Shown here piece after piece: positions 23,849 through 32,501 of a DNA stretch of 64,000 nt (position 1 is the first letter of the stretch; the number at the start of each line of letters is the position of its first letter). The stretch covers positions 124,001 through 188,000 of the forward strand of contig CACYXD010000014.1 of the NCBI GenBank assembly GCA_902778255.1. The letters are read 5' to 3'. The notes under the pieces are model-generated. The model did not search any database and was not told the DNA's origin. It saw nothing but the letters and a program-made list of their open reading frames with translations. This DNA comes from an uncultured Prevotellaceae bacterium (lineage in GTDB: Bacteria; Bacteroidota; Bacteroidia; Bacteroidales; Bacteroidaceae). A program made the translations under genes and the position numbers.

Positions 23849-25069
23849 ATGAAGAAAACGATGACTTTTGCACTGATAGCCTTGTTTGCTCTTAGTGCTC
23901 AGGCTCAGGAAGCCGAGAAGAAGGCAGACAATAAGCCCGTCTTCACCACTATCAAGGAGAACCCCATTACCAGTATTAAAGACCAAAACCGCTCAGGTAC
24001 CTGTTGGGACTACTCTACCCTCTCGTTCTTTGAGGCTGAGATTCTGAAGGCCACTGGCAAGACCTATGATTTGGAAGAATCGTTTGTTGCCAGCAAGACC
24101 TATATGGACCGTGCCATTCAGGTGGTTCGTTACCATGGTGACTGTCAGTTCTCTCAAGGCGGAAGCGCTGAAGACGTGTTGGCCACGATGAAAACCCATG
24201 GTATTGTACCACAGGGTGTTATGCCTTTCCCTGGTTCACTTTATGGTGACTCTCTGAACAATTTCAACGAGTTTTTCTCACTCTTAGAGCCCTATGTGGC
24301 CGCTATTGCCAAGAGTTCAGCGAAGAAGATCAGCAATCAATGGAAGGCAGGGTTACAGGGCATCCTGGATGCCTATCTTGGCCAGTGCCCCGAGGAGTTC
24401 ACCTATGAAGGCAAGAAATACACCCCGAAGACTTTCATGCAGAGCCTGGGCATCAACCTGGATGACTATGTGAGCATTACCAGCTACACCCACCATCCTT
24501 TCTATACAGGCTTTGCCGTAGAGGTGCAGGACAACTGGCGTTTCCCCCTGTCATACAATCTTCCTATGAACGAGATGATGCAGGTCATTGACAATGCTAT
24601 AAACAACGGGTATACCATTGCCTGGGGCGGTGACGTGAGCGAAGACGGATTTACCCGCCAGGGACTGGCTTATGCCATTGACACCAAGAAGACTGAGAGT
24701 CTGGCAGGCAGCGATATGGCCAAATGGCTGAAGATGACAGCTGCCAAGAAAAAGAACCTTATCGACTCTCTGGGTTGCAACGTGCCTGAGATTACCCCCA
24801 CGCAGGAGCTTCGTCAGCAGCGTTTTGACAACTGGGAACTCACTGACGACCACGGTATGCTCATCTATGGTATCGCCAAGGACCAGAACGGCAAGGAATA
24901 CTATATGGTGAAGAACTCATGGGGTGAGACTGGCGAATACAAAGGCATCTGGTATATGACCAAGACCTTTATCGCTGCCAACACCATGGACTTCCTCGTT
25001 AACAAGAATGCCATTCCCAAGGACATCCGCAAGAAACTGGAGAAAGCTGGCAACGCGATCTTCAAATAA
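23849..25069 (+). CDS. Exported C1B cysteine peptidase (aminopeptidase C/bleomycin hydrolase type)
   Basis: This 406-residue papain-fold peptidase of the PepC/bleomycin hydrolase family has a signal peptide (MKKTMTFALIALFALSAQAQ). Catalytic residues are visible: Gln46 and Cys52 in DQNRSGTCWDYST, His in DDHGMLIYG, and Asn in VKNSWG. Family members trim peptides from the N-terminus. The signal peptide puts this one in the periplasm or outside, as is common in Bacteroidales. The ATG at 23849 begins the signal peptide; the upstream start at 23816 is rejected. A strong terminator follows at 25081-25110. Confidence 0.93.
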   Translation: MKKTMTFALIALFALSAQAQEAEKKADNKPVFTTIKENPITSIKDQNRSGTCWDYSTLSFFEAEILKATGKTYDLEESFVASKTYMDRAIQVVRYHGDCQFSQGGSAEDVLATMKTHGIVPQGVMPFPGSLYGDSLNNFNEFFSLLEPYVAAIAKSSAKKISNQWKAGLQGILDAYLGQCPEEFTYEGKKYTPKTFMQSLGINLDDYVSITSYTHHPFYTGFAVEVQDNWRFPLSYNLPMNEMMQVIDNAINNGYTIAWGGDVSEDGFTRQGLAYAIDTKKTESLAGSDMAKWLKMTAAKKKNLIDSLGCNVPEITPTQELRQQRFDNWELTDDHGMLIYGIAKDQNGKEYYMVKNSWGETGEYKGIWYMTKTFIAANTMDFLVNKNAIPKDIRKKLEKAGNAIFK

Positions 25070-25080
25070 GACACAAAAAA

Positions 25081-25111
25081 GAAGAGCGTCGATGGGCGCT
25101 CTTCTTTTTTT
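25081..25111 (+). terminator. Intrinsic terminator after C1B peptidase
   Basis: Stem GAAGAGCG / CGCTCTTC (25081-25088 with 25097-25104), 8-base loop, then seven T. Confidence 0.92.
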
Positions 25112-25140
25112 GCGTTGCTTTTGAATAAAAGAACGAGGGA

Positions 25141-25674
25141 TTAAGCCTCTGCGGGAGTCTCTTCAGCAGGAACTTCGGCAGCCTCGGCCTCAGCAGCCTG
25201 AGCCTCTGCCACAGCAGCAGCCTTCTTCTCAGCTACCTTCTTAGCAATTGCCTCGTTGACCTTCTTCTCTTCAGCCAGAGCCTTTGCTTCAGCATCCTTC
25301 TTAGCCTTAGCTTCCTCGGCTGCTACCTTTTCAAGACCCTTCTGCTTGTCTGCCTTCCATGCATCGAACTTCTTCTGAGCAGTTGCCTCATCGAAAGCAC
25401 CCTTCTTCACGCCACCACGGAGGTGCTTCATCAGCATCACGCCCTCGCGGCTCAGGATGTTACGAACGGTATCGGTGGGCTGAGCGCCACACTCCAACCA
25501 GTACAATGCACGGTCGAAATTCAAGTCTACCGTGGCGGGATTGGTGTTAGGATTGTAAGAACCAATCTTCTCAGTGAAACGACCATCACGTGGTGCACGA
25601 GCGTCGGCGATTACGATGCTGTAGAAAGCATAGCTCTTACGGCCACCGCGCTGCAATCTGATTTTTGTTGCCAT
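25141..25674 (-). CDS. rpsP: 30S ribosomal protein S16 with alanine/glutamate-rich extension
   Basis: S16 binds 16S rRNA in early 30S assembly. Residues 1 to about 80 are the conserved domain ([43 protein letters not shown]). The remaining ~95 residues form a charged Ala/Glu/Lys tail ending [11 protein letters not shown]. Such extensions occur in Bacteroidetes S16. Most S16 proteins are 80-100 residues. The gene stands alone, with a -7 box at 25740-25747 and no rimM or trmD beside it. Confidence 0.97.
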   Translation of the reverse strand: MATKIRLQRGGRKSYAFYSIVIADARAPRDGRFTEKIGSYNPNTNPATVDLNFDRALYWLECGAQPTDTVRNILSREGVMLMKHLRGGVKKGAFDEATAQKKFDAWKADKQKGLEKVAAEEAKAKKDAEAKALAEEKKVNEAIAKKVAEKKAAAVAEAQAAEAEAAEVPAEETPAEA

Positions 25675-25739
25675 GTTTTAAATGTTGTTTTTGTTGTTAA
25701 ATGTTTGAATTTCATGCCTCCATCTCGTGAAAGCGGGTG

Positions 25740-25747
25740 CAAAGGTA
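25740..25747 (-). promoter_or_regulatory. -7 box TACCTTTG of rpsP
   Basis: TAnnTTTG on the minus strand, 65 bp upstream of the rpsP ATG. Confidence 0.65.
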
Positions 25748-25751
25748 CGAA

Positions 25752-25779
25752 AAAAAGTGAAAAGTGGAAAGTAAAAAGT
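25752..25779. repeat. Intergenic heptad array AAAAAGT
   Basis: Four 7-mers: AAAAAGT, GAAAAGT, GGAAAGT, AAAAAGT. It lies between rpsP and a glycosyltransferase gene. Confidence 0.8.
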
Positions 25780-25821
25780 AAAAAAATTGCTTCCGCACCT
25801 GCGTATTTAGTTTTTTTTATG

Positions 25822-25829
25822 TAATTTTG
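25822..25829 (+). promoter_or_regulatory. -7 box TAATTTTG abutting a glycosyltransferase start
   Basis: TAnnTTTG ends 6 bases before the ATG at 25836, so the message would be leaderless or nearly so. Confidence 0.55.
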
Positions 25830-25835
25830 TACCCT

Positions 25836-26717
25836 ATGAAACATGAATTGTCTATTCTGATTCCCATATACAATGATGACTGCCGTGAGATGGTCAAAGC
25901 TTTGTCGTGTCAGGCTGAGGTTATTGAGGAACTCAAATATGAGATCATCGTGGCCGATGACGGGTCTGACAATTCACAACTCACCATTCATCATTCAGAA
26001 TTATCCATGCTCCCTCATGTGCGATATATTCGTAGGGAACAGAATGCAGGTCGTGCAGCCATCAGGAATTTCCTCTGTCGCGAGGCGCAATACGAATGGG
26101 TTTTGTTTCTGGATGGTGACATGACTATCGTCAACAATCAGTTTATCAGGCAGTATCTGGAGGCAGAAGTCAAAGACGTAGCCTACGGCGGTTACTGTGT
26201 TGGACCTGGCGAGAGAACATGTCTGCGTTATCTCTATGAAAAAGAATGCGAGCCCATGCATCAGGCTAAAGAACGCAGAAAGCGACCTTTTCAACATTTC
26301 CACACCAGCAACTTCCTGGTTCGTCGCGACATCATGCAGACTTACCCATTAGACGAGCGTTTCCGCCATTATGGCTACGAGGACGTATTATGGGGCAAGC
26401 AACTACGCAAGGCCGGCATTGAGATTACCCATTTGGATAACCCCACAGGCTTTTACGACTTTGAGGATAACGCGCACTTCGTTAGCAAGACCGAGGAAGG
26501 GCTACGCACGTTATTTACCTTCTGCAAGGAGTTGCGTGGTTACTCGCAACTGCTGACCTTCACAGATGGTATTCACATAGAAGCAGTGCGAGGAATTATT
26601 AAGCTATGGCACAGGCTTTTCGGAAGTCTGGAACGCAAAAACCTGTGCGGGAGAAGTCCCTCACTCCGCATCTTCAAACTCTATAAATTAGGATATTATC
26701 TTTCACTAAAAAACTAA
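25836..26717 (+). CDS. Family 2 glycosyltransferase
   Basis: This 293-residue GT-A enzyme starts MKHELSILIPIYNDD at ATG 25836. Motifs are EIIVADDGSDNS, LFLDGDMTI (the metal-binding DxD) and YEDVLWGKQLRKAG (acceptor/catalytic region). No membrane helix is seen, so it acts at the cytoplasmic face. A QLTIHHSELSM stretch near residue 50 interrupts the usual spacing. It is encoded by a heptad array at 25971-26005. It is followed by rhaM after 4 bp, which hints at rhamnose but does not prove it. The -7 box lies only 6 bases upstream. Confidence 0.9.
   Translation: MKHELSILIPIYNDDCREMVKALSCQAEVIEELKYEIIVADDGSDNSQLTIHHSELSMLPHVRYIRREQNAGRAAIRNFLCREAQYEWVLFLDGDMTIVNNQFIRQYLEAEVKDVAYGGYCVGPGERTCLRYLYEKECEPMHQAKERRKRPFQHFHTSNFLVRRDIMQTYPLDERFRHYGYEDVLWGKQLRKAGIEITHLDNPTGFYDFEDNAHFVSKTEEGLRTLFTFCKELRGYSQLLTFTDGIHIEAVRGIIKLWHRLFGSLERKNLCGRSPSLRIFKLYKLGYYLSLKN
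25971..26005. repeat. In-frame heptad array AATTCAC inside a glycosyltransferase gene
   Basis: Five 7-mers: AATTCAC, AACTCAC, CATTCAT, CATTCAG, AATTATC. Confidence 0.82.
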
Positions 26718-26721
26718 GACA

Positions 26722-27042
26722 ATGATCAAAAGATTTGCTTTTAAAATGTTCCTGAAGCCAGGCTTCGAGGAAGAGTACGAGAAACGTCACGCCGCCATCT
26801 GGCCCGAGTTGAAACAGATGATTAAGGAACAGGGCGTGCAAAACTACAGCATCTACTGGGACAAGGACACCAACATCCTCTTTGCCTATCAGGAGTGTAC
26901 AAAAGAGGGCAACTCGCAGGATACCGAGCATGTAGACCCCATCACACAGCGCTGGTGGGACATGATGGCCGACATCATGGAGGTGAATCCCGACAATTCG
27001 CCAGTCACCATCCCCCTACCCGAGCTATTCCATCTCGACTAA
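26722..27042 (+). CDS. rhaM: L-rhamnose mutarotase
   Basis: RhaM interconverts alpha and beta L-rhamnose anomers in the cytoplasm. The 106 residues fit the family. Typical features are KRFAFKMFLKPGFEEEYEKRHAAIWPEL, with the catalytic His in KRHAAIWP, the YSIYWD strand and the DPITQRWWDMMADIM motif near the end. It lies 4 bp after the glycosyltransferase gene, and its last 18 bases overlap the convergent sugar kinase gene. No other rha gene is in the window. Confidence 0.95.
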   Translation: MIKRFAFKMFLKPGFEEEYEKRHAAIWPELKQMIKEQGVQNYSIYWDKDTNILFAYQECTKEGNSQDTEHVDPITQRWWDMMADIMEVNPDNSPVTIPLPELFHLD

Positions 27043-27897
27043 CGCATCCAGAGGGCTACGCACAATCTTTCCCAGTGTGTAGCCTTCTTCTTTTACGGCC
27101 TTCGCAAGTTGGTCACTATAGTAGAAGGCTATGCTGCCCACAGCATTCACTGGCAGGTCACAACGGGTGTAAGGCACAATGTTGCGCCGGATAAAATCGC
27201 AGAAGTTGTCAATCACCAACTGTTCAACAGCAGGTTCACAGATATAGTCATGGATAAACGTCGAGAGCGAAGCAAGCCAGCGATTGGCCATCGGCTGACG
27301 ATAGACCCGTTCTATCACCTGTGACATGTCCATACCCATGTTAGCTTCGAAAGCCTCACGGACAGGCTGAGGCAGTCGACTCTTATAGAGTGCATTCAGG
27401 AAACGGATGCCCAATACCGCACCGCTACCCTCGTCACCCAAGATATAGCCCAAAGGAGGTGTGTTCATCACAATGCGCCGTCCATCATACAAACAAGAGT
27501 TGGCACCTGTCCCCAAAATACATGCAATCCCCTCATGGTGACCACAGAGTGCAACACATGCGCCCAGGAGGTCGCTATGCGCCTCTATCACCGTTGCCTG
27601 TGGGAACACCTCCCTCAGCAGGCGCCGCATCTTCCCCTCGAGTTCCGGCCTTACGCCACTGCCATAGAAAAGGATTGAAGGAAGAGGTGAGAGGGAAGAG
27701 GGAAGAGGATTGAGGGAAGAGGAAAGAGGGAAGAGGGAAGAGGGAAGATTGGGAAGCAACTCATCTTTCAGAATGGCACGGATTGTATCATCGTCTTGAT
27801 GGAAGGGGTTAATTCCCTGTGTATGGAAACGCTCACCCATGAAAGCCCAGTCCGTTTTGGTGCTCCCGCTATCAGCGATCAATATATTCTGTTTCAT
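27025..27897 (-). CDS. BadF/N-acetylglucosamine-kinase-like sugar kinase with repeat insert
   Basis: This 290-residue ASKHA-fold kinase begins ILIADSGSTKTDWAF (phosphate-1 motif). It has ACILGTGANSCLYDG (phosphate-2), GYILGDEGSGAVLG and NAVGSIAFYYSDQL (adenosine motif). Bacteroidetes members of this BadF/BadG family are annotated as GlcNAc kinases. Residues about 52-79 (PSSLFPLSSSLNPLPSSLSP and neighbours) are not family sequence. They are encoded by twelve 7-bp units (27670-27753) and form a heptad protein repeat. The Rossmann-like core resumes with ILFYGSGVRPE. A -7 box lies at 27965-27972. The insert probably forms a loop, so the enzyme may remain active. Confidence 0.85.
   Translation of the reverse strand: MKQNILIADSGSTKTDWAFMGERFHTQGINPFHQDDDTIRAILKDELLPNLPSSLFPLSSSLNPLPSSLSPLPSILFYGSGVRPELEGKMRRLLREVFPQATVIEAHSDLLGACVALCGHHEGIACILGTGANSCLYDGRRIVMNTPPLGYILGDEGSGAVLGIRFLNALYKSRLPQPVREAFEANMGMDMSQVIERVYRQPMANRWLASLSTFIHDYICEPAVEQLVIDNFCDFIRRNIVPYTRCDLPVNAVGSIAFYYSDQLAKAVKEEGYTLGKIVRSPLDALVEME
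27670..27753. repeat. Twelve-unit heptad array GAGGGAA inside the sugar kinase gene
   Basis: Twelve consecutive 7-mers, mostly GAGGGAA, with variants GAGGATT, GAGGAAA, GAGGTGA and GATTGGG. It is a purine-rich tract of 84 bp, equal to 28 codons. Confidence 0.92.
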
Positions 27898-27964
27898 TTT
27901 GCTATGAATGACTCCTAAGAGTATAAATATTCTTATTTGGTTACAAAAACACTACTATTTTGTT

Positions 27965-27972
27965 GCAAAAGT
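27965..27972 (-). promoter_or_regulatory. -7 box TACTTTTG of the sugar kinase gene
   Basis: TAnnTTTG on the minus strand, 67 bp upstream of the kinase ATG. It is divergent from the hisG box. Confidence 0.55.
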
Positions 27973-28005
27973 AATCATTTTATTGCAAATTAAAGAAAAA
28001 AACAG

Positions 28006-28013
28006 TAATTTTG
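28006..28013 (+). promoter_or_regulatory. -7 box TAATTTTG of hisGDC
   Basis: TAnnTTTG match 49 bp upstream of hisG. The 5' leader is A-rich with two AAAAAGGT copies at 8-bp spacing. Confidence 0.65.
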
Positions 28014-28062
28014 CAACCGATTCTTACAAAAGAAAAAGGTAAAAAGGTAAAAACAGAAGAAT

Positions 28063-28914
28063 ATGTTACGAATAGCAGTACAATCAAAAGGCCGCCTCTT
28101 CGAGGATACGATGCAGTTGCTTAGTGAGGCCGACATCAAAGTGAGTGCCAGCAAACGCACACTATTAGTAGAGGCCAAGAACTTTCCATTGGAGGTACTC
28201 TATCTGCGCGATGATGATATACCCCAAAGTGTAGCCACAGGTGTAGCCGATATTGGTGTGGTGGGCGAGAACGAATTTGTAGAGAAGGGTGCCGAGGCCG
28301 ACATTATCTCACGTCTGGGTTTCAGCAAATGCCGTTTGTCATTAGCTATTCCTAAGGAGATCAATTATCAGGGATTAGAGTGGTTTAACGGTAAGACTAT
28401 TGCCACCTCCTATCCTGTCATTCTGAAGAAATTCCTCACAGACAACCATATCAATGCTGAGATTCACGTTATCACAGGCAGTGTAGAGATCAGTCCGGGT
28501 ATAGGATTGGCAGATGCCATCTTCGATATAGTGAGCAGCGGTTCTACATTGGTCAGCAACAACCTCCGCGAAGTAGAGATCGTGATGCAGAGTGAGGCAT
28601 TGCTGATTGGTCATCCTGGCATGAGTCAGGAGAAACGCGAGCTATTGGATCAGATGCTGTTCCGCTTTGAGGCCGTGCGTGAGGCCGAGGACAAGAAATA
28701 CGTACGGATGAATGCGCCAAAGGCTCGTCTGCAGGATATTATCAACGTGCTGCCAGGACTGAAGAGCCCCACCATCATCCCATTGGCCGATGAGGAATGG
28801 TGCTCAGTGCACACCGTGCTTGACGAGAAACGTTTCTGGGAGATTATCGGTCAGTTGAAAGCTATGGGTGCACAAGGCATCCTGGTGACACCGATTGAGA
28901 AAATGATCCTCTAA
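28063..28914 (+). CDS. hisG: ATP phosphoribosyltransferase (long form)
   Basis: HisG condenses ATP with PRPP, the first and feedback-regulated step of histidine synthesis. The 283 residues include the catalytic part (LRIAVQSKGRLFEDTMQLL, GVVGENEF, ETISPGIGLADAIFDIVSSGSTL-like region at SPGIGLADAIFDIV) and a C-terminal ACT-like regulatory domain (KSPTIIPLADEEWCSVHTVL). This is the long homohexameric HisG, which does not need HisZ. It heads hisG-hisD-hisC. The gap to hisD is filled by a heptad array (28916-28950). Confidence 0.97.
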   Translation: MLRIAVQSKGRLFEDTMQLLSEADIKVSASKRTLLVEAKNFPLEVLYLRDDDIPQSVATGVADIGVVGENEFVEKGAEADIISRLGFSKCRLSLAIPKEINYQGLEWFNGKTIATSYPVILKKFLTDNHINAEIHVITGSVEISPGIGLADAIFDIVSSGSTLVSNNLREVEIVMQSEALLIGHPGMSQEKRELLDQMLFRFEAVREAEDKKYVRMNAPKARLQDIINVLPGLKSPTIIPLADEEWCSVHTVLDEKRFWEIIGQLKAMGAQGILVTPIEKMIL

Positions 28915-28915
28915 A

Positions 28916-28950
28916 CAATGCATCATTCATCATGCATAATGCCTCATTGA
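28916..28950. repeat. Heptad array between hisG and hisD
   Basis: Five 7-mers: CAATGCA, TCATTCA, TCATGCA, TAATGCC, TCATTGA. It ends one base before the hisD ATG. Confidence 0.8.
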
Positions 28951-28951
28951 G

Positions 28952-30241
28952 ATGAAGATTATCAAATATCCCAAACAGGAAGAGTGGGCAGAGATCTGCC
29001 AGCGTCCGCACCTGGACATCACACAGTTGCAGACCACGGTCAATACCGTGCTGAGCGATGTGCGCACCAGGGGCGACGAGGCCGTAAAGGAATACGAGGA
29101 ACGGTTCGACCATGCCGTGCTCTCCTCGCTGACTGTCACCGAAGCAGAAATCGACGAGGCCGAGAGCCTGGTTAGTGAAGAACTGAAAGCCGCTATCGTC
29201 CTGGCCCATGAGAATATCCACCAGTTCCATACTGCCCAGAAATTCAAGGGACAGAAGGTTCAGACATGCGAAGGCGTGGTGTGCTGGCAAAAGAGCGTAG
29301 CTATTGAGAAAGTAGGACTGTATATCCCTGGCGGCACCGCCCCACTCTTCTCTACGGTGCTGATGCTCGCCACGCCTGCTAAGATTGCCGGATGCAAAGA
29401 GATCATACTCTGCACGCCTCCCAATCGCGAAGGCAAGGTCAATCCCGCCATCCTCGTGGCTGCCCGCGTAGCTGGTGTCAGCAAGATTTTCAAGGCCGGT
29501 GGTGTTCAAGCTATCGGTGCAATGGCATACGGCACAGAGTCAGTGCCCAAGGTCTTCAAGATCTTCGGTCCTGGCAACCAATATGTGATGGCAGCCAAGC
29601 AACAGGTATCATTAGGCGAGGTGGCTATTGACATGCCTGCCGGTCCCAGTGAGGTATGTGTGCTTGCCGATGAGACCGCCAACGCCACCTTCGTTGCCGC
29701 CGACCTGCTGTCACAGGCTGAGCATGGTATTGACTCACAGGTACTGCTCATCAGTACCTCGGAAGAGATGATTCAGAAGGTGGAAGACGAAGTGAAACGA
29801 CAACTCGACCTCCTGCCCCGTAAGGAGATTGCCCAGAAGGCATTGGAGAACAGCCGCTGTGTGCTCGTCAGTTCTGCCGACGAGATGATGGCCCTATCAA
29901 ATGCCTATGCCCCCGAGCACCTGATTATCCAGACAGCCAACTACGAAGAAATGGCTCAACAGGTCATCAATGCCGGTAGCGTGTTCCTTGGGCAATATGC
30001 CTGTGAGAGTGCTGGTGACTATGCCAGCGGCACCAATCACACTTTGCCTACCCACGGCTATGCCACCGCCTATAGTGGTGTCAATCTGGACAGCTATTGC
30101 CGTAAGATCACCTTCCAACACCTCACAGAAGAGGGTGTAAGGCAGATTGGGCCTGCTGTGGAACTGATGGCAGAGGCAGAGCAGCTTGATGCGCACAAAA
30201 ATGCGATGACAGTACGCTTGAGGGAAATTGAGAATAGATAA
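28952..30241 (+). CDS. hisD: Histidinol dehydrogenase
   Basis: HisD oxidises histidinol to histidine in two NAD-dependent steps with zinc. The 429 residues match the family. Visible motifs are PGGTAPLFSTVLMLATPAKI, AGGVQAIGAMAYGTESVPKV, the signature IDMPAGPSEVCVLAD, and HGIDSQVLL with the zinc-binding His. The HLTEEGV and late GPAVELMAEAE regions are also present. It is preceded by a heptad array and its last codons lie in another (30227-30254). It is translated just before hisC. Confidence 0.97.
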   Translation: MKIIKYPKQEEWAEICQRPHLDITQLQTTVNTVLSDVRTRGDEAVKEYEERFDHAVLSSLTVTEAEIDEAESLVSEELKAAIVLAHENIHQFHTAQKFKGQKVQTCEGVVCWQKSVAIEKVGLYIPGGTAPLFSTVLMLATPAKIAGCKEIILCTPPNREGKVNPAILVAARVAGVSKIFKAGGVQAIGAMAYGTESVPKVFKIFGPGNQYVMAAKQQVSLGEVAIDMPAGPSEVCVLADETANATFVAADLLSQAEHGIDSQVLLISTSEEMIQKVEDEVKRQLDLLPRKEIAQKALENSRCVLVSSADEMMALSNAYAPEHLIIQTANYEEMAQQVINAGSVFLGQYACESAGDYASGTNHTLPTHGYATAYSGVNLDSYCRKITFQHLTEEGVRQIGPAVELMAEAEQLDAHKNAMTVRLREIENR

Positions 30242-30254
30242 TTGAGAATTATGA
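30227..30254. repeat. Heptad array across the hisD stop and hisC start
   Basis: Four 7-mers: ATTGAGA, ATAGATA, ATTGAGA, ATTATGA. They cover the last hisD codons, the stop and the hisC ATG. Confidence 0.7.
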
Positions 30255-31288
30255 TAAGTCTTGAAAAACTGACACGTAAGAATATCTGGAATCTTGCACC
30301 GTATAGTTGTGCCAGAAACGAGTTTTCAGGCACTACAGCGACCGTGTTTCTTGATGCCAACGAGAATCCCTTCGGTGCACCATACAACCGTTATCCAGAC
30401 CCTTTACAGCAGGAACTGAAGAAAAAGATTCATGAGGTAAAAGGCATTCCCGCGTCATATACTTTTTTGGGCAATGGCAGCGATGAGGCCATTGATCTGA
30501 TGTATCGCTGTTTCTGTGAGCCGAAGGCAGACAACGTGGTGGCTATTGAGCCCACCTACGGTATGTATAAGGTCTGTGCAGACATCAATGATGTAGAGTA
30601 TCGTCCCGTCAATCTGGACGAAAACTACCAGATTGATGGCAACAAACTACTCGCTGCCTGCGATGCCCACACCAAGGTGATATGGATCTGTAGTCCCAAC
30701 AATCCTACAGGTAATAGTATCAGTAGAGAAGAGATTGTGAAGGTGCTAAACGGATTTGACGGATTGGTTGTGGTCGATGAGGCCTACAGCGACTTCTCAC
30801 ACGAGCGTCCGCTGCGCTTTGAACTACCCCGCTACAAGAATCTGGTAGTGCTCAACACCCTGAGCAAGGCATGGGCATCGGCAGCTATCCGTCTAGGCAT
30901 GGCATTTGCCGATCCTGAGATTATCGGGATTATGAACAAGGTAAAGTACCCGTATAATATCAACCTGTTGACTCAGGAGCAAGCCTTGAAGGTGCTGAAC
31001 AACTCTGACGAGATTGACAGTTGGGTGAAAATGATTTTGCAGGAGCGCACCCGCCTCATCGAGGCTTTCGGTCAATTGGCCATCTGCGAGAAGGTGTATC
31101 CTACGGATGCGAACTTTTTCCTTGCCAAAGTGACTGATGCCCAGCGCATCTACGACTATCTGGTAGCCCAAGGTATCATCGTGCGCAACCGCACGCGCGT
31201 ACAATTATGTTATAATTGCCTGCGCATCACCATCGGTACCCGAAGTGAAAACAGCGAACTGATTGGTGCACTCAGACAGTATAAATAA
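30251..31288 (+). CDS. hisC: Histidinol-phosphate aminotransferase
   Basis: HisC is a PLP enzyme converting imidazole-acetol phosphate to histidinol phosphate. The 345 residues start at ATG 30251 ([15 protein letters not shown]). Motifs are [48 protein letters not shown] and the PLP lysine in [15 protein letters not shown]. It ends at a bidirectional terminator shared with the decarboxylase operon. hisB and other his genes are not in this window. Confidence 0.97.
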   Translation: MISLEKLTRKNIWNLAPYSCARNEFSGTTATVFLDANENPFGAPYNRYPDPLQQELKKKIHEVKGIPASYTFLGNGSDEAIDLMYRCFCEPKADNVVAIEPTYGMYKVCADINDVEYRPVNLDENYQIDGNKLLAACDAHTKVIWICSPNNPTGNSISREEIVKVLNGFDGLVVVDEAYSDFSHERPLRFELPRYKNLVVLNTLSKAWASAAIRLGMAFADPEIIGIMNKVKYPYNINLLTQEQALKVLNNSDEIDSWVKMILQERTRLIEAFGQLAICEKVYPTDANFFLAKVTDAQRIYDYLVAQGIIVRNRTRVQLCYNCLRITIGTRSENSELIGALRQYK

Positions 31289-31290
31289 AA

Positions 31291-31331
31291 AGAAGGCCGC
31301 TTACATTTCGTAAACGGCCTTCTTTTTTTTA
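31291..31331. terminator. Bidirectional terminator between hisC and oadB
   Basis: Stem AGAAGGCCG / CGGCCTTCT with an inner TTAC/GTAA and a 5-base loop. It is followed by eight T on the plus strand and preceded by an A-rich run that serves the minus strand. Confidence 0.88.
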
Positions 31332-32480
31332 TGAGAGGAATCCTAATAATGCACCCGCAGCGACAGCCGATCCGATAACGCCTGCCACATTGGGACCCAT
31401 GGCGTGCATCAAGAGGAAATTATGCCGGTCGTACTCTAATCCGAGGTTATTACTGATACGGGCTGCCATCGGAACCGCACTCACACCAGCATTACCAATC
31501 AGCGGATTCAGCTTCTTGTCCTTAGGCAGGAAGATGTTCATGAACTTTACGAAGCACACGCCGCTGGCAGTAGCGATAGCAAAGGCGAAGGCACCGATGG
31601 CGAAAATAAACACAGTATTGAGTGTAAGGAACTCGCTGGCCTGCGTAGAGCAACCTACGGTAAGTCCCAACAGTACCACCACGATATCATTCAGGGCATT
31701 GCCTGCCGTCTTGGCCAAACGGGTTGTCTTACCGCTTTCCTTCAACAGGTTGCCAAAGAACAGCATACCCAACAGAGGTAGCGCCGAGGGCACGATGAAG
31801 GTGGTGATGAGCAGACCGATGATGGGGAACAGGATGCGCTCTGTCTGGCTGACCTGACGTGAGGGCTTCATCTTGATGACGCGCTCTTTCTTCGTGGTGA
31901 GCAGTCGCATCAGAGGGGGCTGAATCAGGGGCACCAGCGCCATATAAGAATAGGCACACACGGCAATGGCTCCCATGAGGTTGGGTGACAGCTTAGACGA
32001 GAGGAAAATGGCTGTAGGACCATCGGCACCCCCAATGATGGCGATACCTGCAGCCTGATTAGGTTCGAAGCCCAGGGCCAATGCCAGCATATAGGCACCG
32101 AAGATACCAAACTGGGCTGCGGCACCTATCAGCATTAATTTGGGGTTAGCCAACAAGGCCGAGAAGTCGGTCATAGCGCCGATACCCAGGAAGATTAATG
32201 GCGGATACCAGCCCTGACGAACACCCTGATAGAAGATGTTCAATACGGAGTTGTCTTCATAAAGTCCGATTTCCAAACCGGCATCAGCACGGAAAGGGAT
32301 GTTTCCCAAGATAATACCCAAACCAATAGGCACCAACAGCAGGGGCTCGAAATCTTTCTTGATAGCAAGATAGATAAAGATAGCTCCCACTACTATCATA
32401 AGCAAGTTGCCCACCGAGGCATTGGCAAAGCCCGTATAGGTGAGAAACTCGTTGAAATTGTCGATGATAAACTGGAACAT
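31329..32480 (-). CDS. oadB: Na+-pumping decarboxylase beta subunit (OadB/MmdB)
   Basis: This is the integral membrane subunit that couples decarboxylation of a carboxybiotin group to sodium export. The 383 residues are called from ATG 32480, with about ten hydrophobic helices. GIIGGADGPTAIFLSSKLSP-type sequence appears as IIGGADGPTAIFLSS, and GNAGVSAVPMAARI is near the end; both are family hallmarks. It follows the biotin carrier gene by 16 bp. Together with the biotin carrier and OadG-like protein it forms the membrane part of a methylmalonyl-CoA or oxaloacetate decarboxylase. No carboxyltransferase (alpha) gene is adjacent. Confidence 0.95.
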   Translation of the reverse strand: MFQFIIDNFNEFLTYTGFANASVGNLLMIVVGAIFIYLAIKKDFEPLLLVPIGLGIILGNIPFRADAGLEIGLYEDNSVLNIFYQGVRQGWYPPLIFLGIGAMTDFSALLANPKLMLIGAAAQFGIFGAYMLALALGFEPNQAAGIAIIGGADGPTAIFLSSKLSPNLMGAIAVCAYSYMALVPLIQPPLMRLLTTKKERVIKMKPSRQVSQTERILFPIIGLLITTFIVPSALPLLGMLFFGNLLKESGKTTRLAKTAGNALNDIVVVLLGLTVGCSTQASEFLTLNTVFIFAIGAFAFAIATASGVCFVKFMNIFLPKDKKLNPLIGNAGVSAVPMAARISNNLGLEYDRHNFLLMHAMGPNVAGVIGSAVAAGALLGFLS

Positions 32481-32501
32481 AATTATCAATTATCCATTAA
32501 G
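32481..32501. repeat. Heptad array between biotin carrier and oadB genes
   Basis: Three 7-mers: AATTATC, AATTATC, CATTAAG. They fill the gap and cover the biotin carrier stop codon. Confidence 0.6.

Noticed and set aside
27025..27042. Frameshift at the rhaM and kinase overlap
   Set aside because: Both proteins end naturally; an 18-bp convergent overlap is ordinary.
28021..28060. Further heptad array in the hisG leader
   Set aside because: The AAAAAGGT copies repeat at 8 bp, not 7.
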